Shown here piece after piece: positions 1 to 8,134 of a stretch of 64,000 nucleotides of DNA. The translations under genes were made by a program, and so were the position numbers. Under the pieces are notes generated by a model that did no database searches, was not told the origin of the DNA, and saw only the letters and a list, made by a program, of their open reading frames with translations. Numbering within the stretch: the stretch's first letter is position 1; each line of letters starts with the position of its first letter. The stretch comes from CATOSD01 sp965226695 (lineage in GTDB: Bacteria > Chloroflexota > Dehalococcoidia > Lucifugimonadales > CATOSD01). The stretch covers positions 1,178,001 to 1,242,000 of the forward strand of contig OZ245405.1 of assembly GCA_965226695.1 (NCBI GenBank), written 5' to 3'.

Positions 1-515
1 TCCAACTTGTAACCCCATCCTCGCGTTGAACCAGGTATGGTTCCGCGCCATTCAAACTTACCTGAATCGCTGTCTGGTCTTGGTGCCGTCAAGTTTTCCA
101 ACTTGTATCTCCGGCCATCAGCATCTACGTGATGAAAACGTTTCAATTGTTCTTCACTGTACATTTGACCATTCGGCCGGTGAAATACTTTGTTCCACAC
201 CCATTCAGAGGACTTCGTGTAGAACAGAATTGTATCCGCGATGTTGCCGTAACGGTGCGCGGTGTTGTGGCTTTCCGTTCGTTGCCAAGTGATTTCGTTC
301 TGAAAGTTACGTGCGCCGAATATGGCGTCCAACAGCGTTTTCAGATAATGGCCGGCGGTGGGGTCACAGTGCAGATACAGGCTACCGTCGTCGGTCAGTA
401 TCCGGTGCATTTCCAACAACCGCACTCCCAGCCAGCATAGGAACGCCGCCATGTCGTCGCCATAGACTTCTTTTGCGGCGGTTATGACCTGCCAAACCTC
501 CGGCTCGTCGCGTTG
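1..515 (-). pseudogene. DNA methyltransferase fragment (type III Mod-like), cut at both ends
   Basis: Read on the minus strand, this stretch is one open frame running off the left edge of the window. It contains LRILTDDGSLYLHCDPTAGH-like sequence (seen as LLEMHRILTDDGSLYLHCDP), followed by HYLKTLLDAIFGARNFQNEI and later WQRTESHN. This is the conserved middle of site-specific (adenine/cytosine-N4) methyltransferases of the type III Mod / beta class. No start codon with a ribosome site is present. The N-terminal part that would carry the DPPY catalytic motif is missing, because the frame stops resembling a methyltransferase near 510-520, where CaiB sequence begins on the other strand. The C-terminus lies outside the window. 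Base composition is visibly less G+C-rich than the genes to the right, consistent with acquired DNA. I infer a gene remnant or an assembly junction. Confidence 0.7.
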
Positions 516-1397
516 AATAGCTACCACCCGGGATACATGGAGGATCTGGGGTTGGGATACGACACGCTGGAACAGGTCAACCCGGGTCTGGTGCTCACCT
601 CCGTGACGCACTTCGGGCAGTCCGGGCCTTACAGCCAGTAATTGGGCGGCGAGCTTGTCGATTTCGCGGCGGGAGGCAATCTCAACCTGATGGGCCTCCC
701 GGAGCGCGAACCCATAAAGTTCGGCGGGAACGCCGGCCAGTACATAGGCGCCGTTTCCTGCCTCAGCGGCTCGCTGCTGGCGCTCTACAGCGCCGAGTGT
801 ACCGGGGCCGGCCAGCACGTGGACGTTTCGATCCAGGAGGCCCTGGTGTGCTGCCACATCCAGGATCTGTGCAACTACGCTTACATCGGCGAGGTGCAAG
901 GCCGTGGGCACGGCTCTATGATCTACCCATGCAAGGACGGCTACGTGGGCCTCACACTGCAACAGCATCTCTGGCCAAGAGTCTGCGCCATGCTGGACAT
1001 GCCTGAGCTTGAGCACGACCCGATGTTCTCCACCTTCCAGGGCAGGCGCGAGAATGCCGACCTCCTCGACGTGCACATCATCGGCTGGATGATCGAGCGC
1101 ACCAAGGAAGAGGTCTACCACCAGGCCCAGAGTTTCAACATGCCCACCGGCTATGTCGCCACTGTGGAAGACATCGTGAAATCGCCGCAGCACGCCGCGA
1201 GGGGATTCATCGTCGACATGGACCATCCCGAGGCGGGCCGTCTGAGCTACCCGGGCGCGCCGTTCCGGATTGCGGGCGTGGAGGTCGAGCACAGGCGGGC
1301 GCCCATGCTGGGCGAGCATAACGCCGAGGTGCTGTGCGGGCTGCTGGGCTACGACAGGGCGGAGCTGGTAATGCTGAGGTCCGCCGGCGTAGTGTAG
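516..1397 (+). pseudogene. CaiB/BaiF CoA-transferase, 5'-truncated and interrupted by a stop codon
   Basis: The translated frame begins abruptly with SYHPGYMEDLGLGYD, which in intact CaiB/BaiF (class III CoA-transferase) proteins lies about 100 residues from the start. It continues through GQSGPYSQ, an in-frame TAA at 639-641, then LGGELVDFAAGG and GAGQHVDVSIQEAL, which carries the catalytic aspartate (QHVDVS). It ends with the usual C-terminal GEHNAEVLCGLLGY. The first quarter of the gene is missing and replaced by methyltransferase sequence on the other strand. The stop at 639 falls inside a conserved block, so the product cannot be full length. The intact CaiB gene 86 bases downstream suggests the pair once formed an operon. 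The remaining frame after the stop is undamaged, so decay is recent or the lesion is a sequence error. Confidence 0.85.
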
Positions 1398-1483
1398 GGC
1401 TGGACGGCCGGTCCCCTTCCCTCGAGCCAGAGGGTGGATGCCAACCGTCCGTGAGCCTCACACCAGAAGTGGAGGAGGGCACA

Positions 1484-2737
1484 ATGTCGGAGACGCTGAA
1501 GGGTGTCAGGATTCTTGACTTCAGTATGTTCCTGGCCGGCCCGCACGCAACCAAGCTGATGGGCGATATGGGCGCTCAGGTGATCAAGATCGAAGCGCCC
1601 CACCATCCCGACGCGCTGAGAGTGAACCCGCGCGACATCTACCCCGACGGTGAGCCGGGGGAGCGGCCGTGGAACCGCTCCGGCATGATCAACGAGCGCA
1701 ACCGCAGCAAGTTGGGCATAACGCTGGACCTCGCCATGCCTGAGGGTCGCGCCATCTTCCTGGAGCTGGCGAGCCTGTCGGACGTGGTGCTGGAAAACTT
1801 CCGCGTCGGCGTCATGGACCGCCTCGGCGTTGGATACCAGGCGCTCAAAGAGGTCAACCCCACAATCATACTGGCGTCGCTGTCCAGCCAGGACACAACC
1901 GGCCCCGAGAGAGGCTACCGTTCATTCGGCAACACGCTGGAGAAGCTGTCGGGGCTGTTCAGCCTGACCGGCTATCCGGGCGAACCGCCCTACTTCAACG
2001 GCATGGCCTTTCCCGACCCGCTCTCCGGGTACATGGGCGTGGCGCTGGTTGCCGCGCCGCTGCGCCACCGCAGGCGCACCGGCGAGGCCATGCATCTGGA
2101 CATGTCGCAGCGGGAGATGGCAACCGCGGTCGTGGGCGAATCCATCATGGACTTCACGATGAACGGCAGAGTGCGCCAGCCGATGGTCAATCGGCATACG
2201 TCGCAGTCCCCGCAAGGTGTCTATCCGTGCGAAGGCGAAGGCAGGTGGGTCGCCATCGCGGTCGAAGACGACGACCAGTGGCACGCGCTGTGCGCCGAGA
2301 TGGAGCGCCCGGAGCTGGCGGACGACCCCCGGTTCTCCGGTGCCGTCGAGCGCCGGGGCAACCATGACGAGCTGGACGGCATAATCGGCGAGTGGACGTC
2401 CGGGCTGGACAGCTACGAGGTGATGAACCGGCTGCAGGCGCGCGGCGTCCCGGCGAGCGTGGTGATGAACGCAGCGGACCTGATGAGCGATCAGCATCTG
2501 GAGTCCAGGGAGTTCTTCGAGCTTTCAGAGGACCCGGAGGCCGGCCCGAACCGTTACTACAGCCGGCCGTGGAAGATGTCGAAGACGCCTGGGGAGACGC
2601 TCTATCCCGCGCCGCTGTTCGCGCAGCATAACCCGCTGATCTACGGCGAGCTGCTCGGCATCGACGGCGAGGAGATGGCGCGCCTGGAGGCCGAGTCGAT
2701 CACGAGTGACATTCCTAGCAACCCACGCGCGGGGTAG
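1484..2737 (+). CDS. CaiB/BaiF family CoA-transferase
   Basis: Protein of 417 residues in the class III CoA-transferase family (formyl-CoA transferase, CaiB, BaiF), which moves CoA between a CoA ester and a free carboxylic acid via an aspartyl-CoA intermediate. The N-terminus KGVRILDFSMFLAGPHATKLMGD and GAQVIKIEAP are the family's CoA-binding start. The catalytic aspartate is in HLDMSQRE, and the C-terminus ends with an AQHNPLIYGELLG block. The ATG at 1484 is chosen because a GGAGGAGG ribosome site lies just upstream and the protein then starts at the normal place; the open frame continues 150 bases further upstream without homology. It follows a broken paralogue. The acid and CoA donor cannot be told from sequence. 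Confidence 0.9.
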   Translation: MSETLKGVRILDFSMFLAGPHATKLMGDMGAQVIKIEAPHHPDALRVNPRDIYPDGEPGERPWNRSGMINERNRSKLGITLDLAMPEGRAIFLELASLSDVVLENFRVGVMDRLGVGYQALKEVNPTIILASLSSQDTTGPERGYRSFGNTLEKLSGLFSLTGYPGEPPYFNGMAFPDPLSGYMGVALVAAPLRHRRRTGEAMHLDMSQREMATAVVGESIMDFTMNGRVRQPMVNRHTSQSPQGVYPCEGEGRWVAIAVEDDDQWHALCAEMERPELADDPRFSGAVERRGNHDELDGIIGEWTSGLDSYEVMNRLQARGVPASVVMNAADLMSDQHLESREFFELSEDPEAGPNRYYSRPWKMSKTPGETLYPAPLFAQHNPLIYGELLGIDGEEMARLEAESITSDIPSNPRAG

Positions 2738-2780
2738 GGGCTGCGACCAACACTCGCGCAGTGAGGAACACGTTGCATAA

Positions 2781-2812
2781 CCGTCATTCCGGCCCCCGAG
2801 CCGGAATCCATG
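2781..2812. repeat. Short palindromic intergenic repeat (GTCATTCC...GGAATC type)
   Basis: ATTCCGG (2786-2792) pairs with CCGGAAT (2801-2807) around a C-rich loop. The same design, GTCATTC...GAATC, recurs in degenerate form at 19171-19198. It lies between two co-oriented genes and has no T-run, so it is better seen as a dispersed repeat than a terminator. Confidence 0.6.
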
Positions 2813-2837
2813 AACGGTAGGACTGAAGGTGAACGTG

Positions 2838-3929
2838 ATGAAGGCGCTTGTTGTCGGCGGAACGGGGCCGACCGGCCCGTTCATAATACAGGGCCTTTTG
2901 GAAAGAGGGTTCGAAGTCACCATATATCATCGTGGCTTGCACGAAGTGGATGACATGCCGCCGGTAAGCCACCACCTGCACGGGGACCCTTTCGATCTGG
3001 CTACGCTGCAGAGCGACTTTCAAGGCCTGAGCTACGATCTGGTGGTCGGCATGTACGGCCGTCTGCGCCACGTGGCCGCCGCGATGGTCGGCAAGACGGC
3101 AAAGCTGGTCGGTATCGGTGGCGCTGCCTCCTACCTGCGCCCTCAGCATACCGACGACCCGCTGGCGGCGAGAAGCTTGCCAACGCCGACGGACTTTCCC
3201 ACCTACACAGAGCGTGCCCTCAGCCCGTTTGGATTCGATGTCGCCGAAACCGAACGGCGCGTGATGGCGCACCACGAGCAAGGCGATTTCGACGCGGTTA
3301 TAGTGCGATACCCCAGTGTCTACGGCCCACGCACGCCCCGGCAGTGGTTGTGGCCCATAGTGCGCAGGGCGCTGGAGGGACGACCGCACATAATTGTGCC
3401 GGGCGACGGCTCCAACCTCATGCCCACCGGCTACGCCGAAAACGTCGCCAAGATCGTGCTGCTCGCCTGCGATCGAGAAGAAGCCAACGGCCACACCTTC
3501 AACGCGGTGGATGACGTGACCTACTCCATTAGGGACTTCATTGCCATGGCGGGCCGAACTCTGGGCCACGAGTGGGAGATCGTGGAGATAAGCCATCCGC
3601 TGGCTTAGGAGCTTGCCAGAGGATACTGCTCTGGCGAGAGCAGGCTGCTGGACAACTCCAACCTCAAGACCGTCCTCCAATACAAGGACATCGTGCCAGT
3701 AGAGGAGGGCGTCAGGAGAACGGTCCGGTGGCTTGCGGACAACCGCCACCTCGTCGACCAGCAGATTGAGGGACTCGTTGGCAACCCTTACGCCTACGAC
3801 ATCGAAGACCGTCTGGTAGAGTCGTTCAGACTCTGGCAGAAGCAGGCGTCCGAGTCCATTCCAAGGCCGGAGTTGCGCCAGAGAACACAGGAGTTCCGCG
3901 GTCCCTCCCGGCCCGTGCAAGGTTCCTGA
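2838..3929 (+). pseudogene. NAD-dependent epimerase/reductase (extended SDR), split by an in-frame TAG
   Basis: The start MKALVVGGTGPTGPFIIQGLLERG is a Rossmann fold with the extended-SDR GxxGxxG motif. VRYPSVYGPRTPRQW and VPGDGSNLMPTGYAENVAKIVLLA match sugar epimerase/dehydratase-like proteins. The frame is closed by TAG at 3606-3608 after EISHPLA. In exactly the same frame it resumes with ELARGYCSGESRLLDN, NLKTVLQYKDIVPVEEGVRRTVRWLADN and runs to 3929. That second part is the expected C-terminal region (substrate-domain tail 'GVRRTVRWL'). The uninterrupted product would be about 360 residues; the first piece alone lacks its last third. The start could be GTG 2829 or ATG 2838; the latter has AAGGTG just upstream. 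A single-base change of TAG to CAG or TGG would restore it. Confidence 0.8.
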
Positions 3930-3953
3930 GGATTAGCGTTATTCCCGCGCAAA

Positions 3954-3980
3954 TAGGGGCGATTCGCCAATCGCCCCTTC
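3954..3980. terminator. Inverted repeat between convergent genes, possible bidirectional terminator
   Basis: AGGGGCGATT (3955-3964) and AATCGCCCCT (3969-3978) form a 10-bp stem with a 4-base loop. It sits in the only gap between the plus-strand epimerase and the minus-strand Liv operon, where a terminator is expected. There is no long T-run, and the GGGGCGATT palindrome also looks like the other dispersed repeats in this window, so the role is uncertain. Confidence 0.45.
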
Positions 3981-4029
3981 CGTCGCTACACACATCCCCA
4001 AACCGTAGTCTTGATTCCCACGTTCCCCG

Positions 4030-4770
4030 TCACGCGCTGCCAAGGAACACCTGCGTGAGTATGTCCGTTTCGCGCACCGTCTGCGGCGTGCCGTCGTGGA
4101 CGACCTCTCCCTTGTCGAGAACGTAGGCCCGGTCCGCTATGTCCAGGGCGCCCCGGATGTTGTGCTCCACGACGAAGATTGAAGTGCCGAGCCGCTCGTT
4201 GATCTCGGAGACTTTCCTGAACACCTCTCTGACGATGATAGGTGCGAGTCCCAGCGTCGGCTCGTCGAGCAGCAGCACCTCCGGATCGGCCATCAGGCCC
4301 CGGCCGAGCGCCAGCATCTGCTGTTGGCCGCCGGACATCTGGCTCGCCAGGTCGCGGCGCTTCTCGTAGAGCACGGGGAACAGTTCCATCACGGCGTCGA
4401 GCCTGCGCTGCTTCTCGGCTCTGTCGTCCAGGAACAGGCAACCCATCTCCAGGTTCTCCGCGATGGTCAGGTGTGTGAACACTCTTCTGCCCTGCGGAAC
4501 GAACGAGATGCCGTGCTTAACTATATCGTGGGTGGCGAGGCGAAGCGGCGCGCCCTTCCAGCGCACCTCGCCGCCAACCACGGGGGCCAGCCCCATGATG
4601 GCGCGCAGCACGGTCGACTTGCCCGCTCCGTTGGGACCCATCACGGCGGCCACCTCGCCGCCCCTCACCCGCACTGACACGTCGGTGAGAGCGGAGACCG
4701 CCCCATAGCTGACGGAGACCGAGACTAATTCCAGCAGGGTGTCGTCATTTGATTGTGTGGTCTCGCTCAC
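4030..4770 (-). CDS. livF: Branched-chain amino acid ABC transporter, ATP-binding protein LivF
   Basis: Protein of 246 residues, the usual LivF length. It is one of two ATPases powering import of branched-chain amino acids or similar small amides across the inner membrane. Walker A is GPNGAGKST, the Q-loop lies in SFVPQGRRVFTHLTIAENL (PQGR.VF..LTV.ENL is typical of LivF), the ABC signature is MSGGQQQ, Walker B is VLLLDEPTLGLAP and the H-loop is FVVEHN. It is the last gene of a five-gene minus-strand importer cluster, 10 bases downstream of livG. The solute imported is not deducible beyond the family. Confidence 0.95.
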   Translation of the reverse strand: MSETTQSNDDTLLELVSVSVSYGAVSALTDVSVRVRGGEVAAVMGPNGAGKSTVLRAIMGLAPVVGGEVRWKGAPLRLATHDIVKHGISFVPQGRRVFTHLTIAENLEMGCLFLDDRAEKQRRLDAVMELFPVLYEKRRDLASQMSGGQQQMLALGRGLMADPEVLLLDEPTLGLAPIIVREVFRKVSEINERLGTSIFVVEHNIRGALDIADRAYVLDKGEVVHDGTPQTVRETDILTQVFLGSA

Positions 4771-4780
4771 TTCGCTGTCC

Positions 4781-5527
4781 CTAGGATCCCAGGTACGCCT
4801 CGATCACCTCGGGCCTTGAGAGCACGTCGTCCACTTCGCCCTCGGCCAGCAGTGTGCCGCTATCCATGACGATGATGTAGTCCGAAAGCTCCCGCACGAT
4901 GTCCATGTTGTGCGAAACGAAGATGATCGCGTGCCCGTCGTCGCGCATCGTCTTCATCAGCTCCTTCACTCTCTGCAGCATCTGCGGGAAGAGGCCGGCG
5001 AACGGCTCGTCGAACAGGTACGTGCGAACGTTCATCGCCATGGCGCGGCCAATCTCCAGCAGCTTGCGCTGTCCGTAGGACAGGTCCGAGGCCAGCGCTT
5101 CCCGCTTCTCCCACATGCCCACGTCTTCGAGAATCTGGCGCGCCCTCCGCCGGTAGCCGGGCCGCACGCGCTCGAACAGGGCGGCGAACATCCCTCGCTT
5201 CGTCAGCACCACCATGATGTTGTCCCACACGCTGATCTGGTCGAACAGACGCACTTCCTGGAATGTCCGGGTGATTCCGTGGTCGGGCGTCTCGAAGGCG
5301 TGCAACACCTTGAGGCCGGCGCCGTCGATAAGGACCACTCCGCCATCCATGGGCAGCACGCCGCTCAGCACGTTCATCAGCGTGGTTTTGCCCGAACCGT
5401 TCGGGCCGACTATGCTCGTCATGCCGTGCCGCGGTACGTCGATGGTCAGCCTGTCGACGGCGTACACCGCGCCGAACCGCTTTGAGATCTCTTTAGTCTG
5501 AAGCGCGTAGCCTTCGCCTTCGTTCAT
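4781..5527 (-). CDS. livG: Branched-chain amino acid ABC transporter, ATP-binding protein LivG
   Basis: Protein of 248 residues. Walker A is GPNGSGKTT, followed by the LivG-type FETPDHGITRTFQEVRLF, the signature LSYGQRK, Walker B TYLFDEPFAGLFP and the switch FVSHNM. The start is the ATG at 5525-5527 because it overlaps the livM stop by four bases (ATGA), a standard translational coupling in Liv operons; an open frame continues upstream but only as the shadow of livM. 'LFDEPFAG' with F in place of L is a small variation. Pairs with LivF as the ATPase heterodimer on the cytoplasmic face. Confidence 0.95.
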   Translation of the reverse strand: MNEGEGYALQTKEISKRFGAVYAVDRLTIDVPRHGMTSIVGPNGSGKTTLMNVLSGVLPMDGGVVLIDGAGLKVLHAFETPDHGITRTFQEVRLFDQISVWDNIMVVLTKRGMFAALFERVRPGYRRRARQILEDVGMWEKREALASDLSYGQRKLLEIGRAMAMNVRTYLFDEPFAGLFPQMLQRVKELMKTMRDDGHAIIFVSHNMDIVRELSDYIIVMDSGTLLAEGEVDDVLSRPEVIEAYLGS

Positions 5528-6582
5528 AGCCTGTACTTCCCAACCAGGCCCTGCGGCCTGAACAGCATCAGCAGCACCAGCAGCACGCCCAACACCATTT
5601 GGCGCGCCTGCCCGATGTACTCCGTGGGCAGGAACGGCAGGAAGCGCATCCCCTCTTCCAGCAGCACGAACGCCATCGCCCCCAGAATCGAGCCCCAGAT
5701 GGTCGCGAGTCCGCCCAGGATGACGATGGAAACCAGCAGAATGGACTCGAGCAGGATGAACGAGAAGGGGTCGATGAAGCTGGCCCAGCTGCTGAAGAGG
5801 CCGCCCGCCAGCCCCGCCATCATCGCGGATATGACCCAAATGGCCAGCTTGTAATGGGTGGAGCGATAGCCGAACACCTCTATGGCCTGCTCGTCTTCGC
5901 GTATCGAGGTGAGCACCCGCCCGAAGGACGACGTCACCACGAACCACGATATGGCGACGACGATCGCCAGGAACACCAGCGAGAGCGCAAGGAACTCGAC
6001 GTCGCCGTCAAACACCCATCCGCCTATCTGGGGCCGTGCGATCTCGTGAATGCCGAACGCCCCTCTGGTCAGGCCCCGCCAGTTGAGGAAGACGTTGAAC
6101 GCGATGAATGCAAAACCGAACGACACGAGCACGAAGATGTCGTCGCGGAAGCGATTGAACACGATGCCTACGGCGAGCGCGGCCAGGCCGGCCAAAAGCA
6201 CGCACACGGGCAGTGCGGCGAAGAAGGACCACTCGAAGGTGGGGATGGCCTCTGTGCGCAGCTGCTCGTAGTTCGGGGACGACGTAAGGATGGCCATTGT
6301 GTATGCGCCGATGCCGAAAAAGCCGAAGTGCCCAATCGAAAGCAGCCCGGTGAATCCGACCACGAGGTTCAGGCTGACGGCGAGAATGGCCCAAATGGCG
6401 AACACGGTCGCTATGGTGACGGCGAAACCCGTGCCCTGCCACAGCATGAACCCGGCGGCCCAGCCGAGCACGACGATGTTTGCCCACAGCCCGACGTTGC
6501 CCCGCGCCGCCCTCCAGGCCGCGCTGGGATCGCGGGCAAAGCCCTTTGCGCCGGTGACCGCCCTGCGAATCCGCTGCGTCAA
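5524..6582 (-). CDS. livM: Branched-chain amino acid ABC transporter, permease LivM
   Basis: Permease of 352 residues with about nine hydrophobic segments. AVSLNLVVGFTGLLSIGHFGFFGIGAY (a membrane-embedded signature, residues about 70-95) is the classic LivM N-terminal motif. The EAA-like cytoplasmic loop appears as RVLTSIREDEQAIEVFGY, where it docks onto the ATPases. A 35-residue basic N-terminus precedes the first membrane span. It lies between livH (43-base gap) and livG (4-base overlap), as expected for co-translation. Confidence 0.95.
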   Translation of the reverse strand: MTQRIRRAVTGAKGFARDPSAAWRAARGNVGLWANIVVLGWAAGFMLWQGTGFAVTIATVFAIWAILAVSLNLVVGFTGLLSIGHFGFFGIGAYTMAILTSSPNYEQLRTEAIPTFEWSFFAALPVCVLLAGLAALAVGIVFNRFRDDIFVLVSFGFAFIAFNVFLNWRGLTRGAFGIHEIARPQIGGWVFDGDVEFLALSLVFLAIVVAISWFVVTSSFGRVLTSIREDEQAIEVFGYRSTHYKLAIWVISAMMAGLAGGLFSSWASFIDPFSFILLESILLVSIVILGGLATIWGSILGAMAFVLLEEGMRFLPFLPTEYIGQARQMVLGVLLVLLMLFRPQGLVGKYRL

Positions 6583-6625
6583 GCTGGTTTCTCCTGCCCT
6601 AACAATCCGTCGCCCCCGCGATAGA

Positions 6626-7948
6626 TCACTTTCTCGGTATCAGCCCCGTTGGCCAGAACGACAGGAACATGATCAGCAGCACGATCGCTATGCCGTCCTT
6701 CCACTCGCCGGCCAGGTCCCAGATACCGAACTGCTCCACCATGCCGAGCACGAACCCGCCGAGAAGCGCTCCGTAAAGGTTGCCTATTCCGCCGACCACC
6801 GAGGCGATCCAGCCCTTCAGCAACAATAGCAGGCCCATCCGCGGCTGCACCGCGGTGTCGTGCCCACTCAGGAGGCCTGCGAGCGCAGCTAACACCGCCC
6901 CTATGAAGAACACAATGGTGATGACATAGGTCGTGTTGATGCCAACCACCTTCGACACCTCTTCGTCGTCGCCGATGGCGCGCACCATCTTGCCGAAGGC
7001 CGTAAACTTGAGGAAGGCCACCAGGCCAAGGAATGCCGCGAACGCCACTCCGACTGTGAAGACGTTGAAGCCCTTGATGTTGGCTCCCGCTATGGTCCAG
7101 GGGTCGCTGCCGAAGGCGTTCGGCAGTGGCCGTCCCGCGCTTCCGAACACTATGGTAATGGCGGCAGATATCGCCAGAAGCACGCCAAGCGAAGCGACCA
7201 GCATGATCAGGGGCGAGCGTGCCCGTTGCCGCATGTACACGTACAACCCGCGGTAAAGCGCCACGCCGACCGCACCCGCCAGCAGGCAGGACACCACCCA
7301 GCTCAGGTACAGGTTGGACGCCGGCGTCAAGTACGTTACGTAGCCCAGGTATGCGCCCGCGGCGACAGCGACCGGGGCGGCGACAGCGTAGGCGGCGCGC
7401 CTCCGTAGCAGGCGCCCGGGGGCCCAGGTGAGGAACAGCGCTGCGAACACGCCCACCGCCGGGCTCAGCAGGATGTGCAGGCTGTCGGGGTTTGCGAGGA
7501 CGTACCAGGTGTAGGCTCCCACTCCAATGCCGGCGGCCGCCTCGATGGCAAGCGGGGCCATATCCCCGAGCCGGGAGCGCAAGCGGTCGTGGAGGGCCTC
7601 ATGCAGTCCCCAGGCGGCCACGCCGGCCGCGATCAGCGCGAACACCGCGTTCAGGTAGGTGCTGCTGGGGTCGTAGAAGCTGGCGACGTCCTGGGAGCGC
7701 AGGTAGAGCACACCGTACGCGCCGACTGCCGCGGCAGCGCCGTAGTAGAGGTCGAAGAACCAAACGGTGCTGTACACGACGGTGAATCCCAGCGCCAGTA
7801 GCGCGTACACCGCTCCCACTGACAGACCGTTGAAGGCGAACTGCAGCGCCAGCGACGGCGACTGCGTTCCCTTCCAGCCGACGTACAGCACCACCAGGAC
7901 GACGAGCACGACAGCTAGCGCGTTCGTCCACGTGAACCGGTCGCCCAC
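6626..7948 (-). CDS. livH: Branched-chain amino acid ABC transporter, permease LivH with inserted membrane region
   Basis: The N-terminal part LALQFAFNGLSVGAVYALLALGFTVVYST and the C-terminal part (FTAFGKMVRAIGDDEEVSKVVGI, GLLLLLKGWIASVVGGIGNLYGALLGG) are normal LivH, including the EAA-like loop. The protein is 440 residues, however, while LivH is usually about 290. The extra length lies roughly between residues 85 and 215: a loop (SQDVASFYDPSSTYL), then several added hydrophobic segments (AVFALIAAGVAAWGL, AAAGIGVGAYTWYVLA, LLSPAVGVFAALFLTWAPG, AVAAPVAVAAGAYLGYVTYL), before the frame returns to LivH sequence. The insertion is in frame and hydrophobic, so it probably adds membrane helices. Its role is unknown. 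Confidence 0.9.
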   Translation of the reverse strand: MGDRFTWTNALAVVLVVLVVLYVGWKGTQSPSLALQFAFNGLSVGAVYALLALGFTVVYSTVWFFDLYYGAAAAVGAYGVLYLRSQDVASFYDPSSTYLNAVFALIAAGVAAWGLHEALHDRLRSRLGDMAPLAIEAAAGIGVGAYTWYVLANPDSLHILLSPAVGVFAALFLTWAPGRLLRRRAAYAVAAPVAVAAGAYLGYVTYLTPASNLYLSWVVSCLLAGAVGVALYRGLYVYMRQRARSPLIMLVASLGVLLAISAAITIVFGSAGRPLPNAFGSDPWTIAGANIKGFNVFTVGVAFAAFLGLVAFLKFTAFGKMVRAIGDDEEVSKVVGINTTYVITIVFFIGAVLAALAGLLSGHDTAVQPRMGLLLLLKGWIASVVGGIGNLYGALLGGFVLGMVEQFGIWDLAGEWKDGIAIVLLIMFLSFWPTGLIPRK

Positions 7949-7998
7949 CGGCAGCCGCTCCAGGATGCTCCTGCTAACTATTGGTCACACTCCGCGTC

Positions 7999-8100
7999 CA
8001 CTCTCCCTCGATGTGAGAGGGGCAGAGTGAGGGTGGAGCCCGGCGGATTTCCTCTCGCCTCGTTTCTCTCCACATCAGGGGGAGAACAGGCTTACACCCC
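7999..8100. repeat. Degenerate palindromic repeats of the CCCTCGATGxGAGAGGG type
   Basis: The gap between livH and the binding-protein gene holds CTCTCCCTCGATGTGAGAGG (7999-8020) followed by AGAGTGAGGGTGGAG, and a second inverted block, CTCTCCACATCAGGGGGAG (about 8067-8088). These are relatives of the CACCC...TCCC-TCGA-GGGA repeats found throughout the window. No coding potential is seen here. Confidence 0.55.
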
Positions 8101-8134
8101 ACTCGCACTTCATCCGCGTGTTGTCGCGCTCCCT

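Noticed and set aside
26..440. Plus-strand open frames at the left edge
   Set aside because: They are opposite the methyltransferase fragment, whose protein motifs are clear on the minus strand.
2784..3920. Long minus-strand open frame opposite the epimerase gene
   Set aside because: Composition (His/Val/Arg-rich, no motifs) is that of a complementary-strand shadow of a G+C-rich gene.
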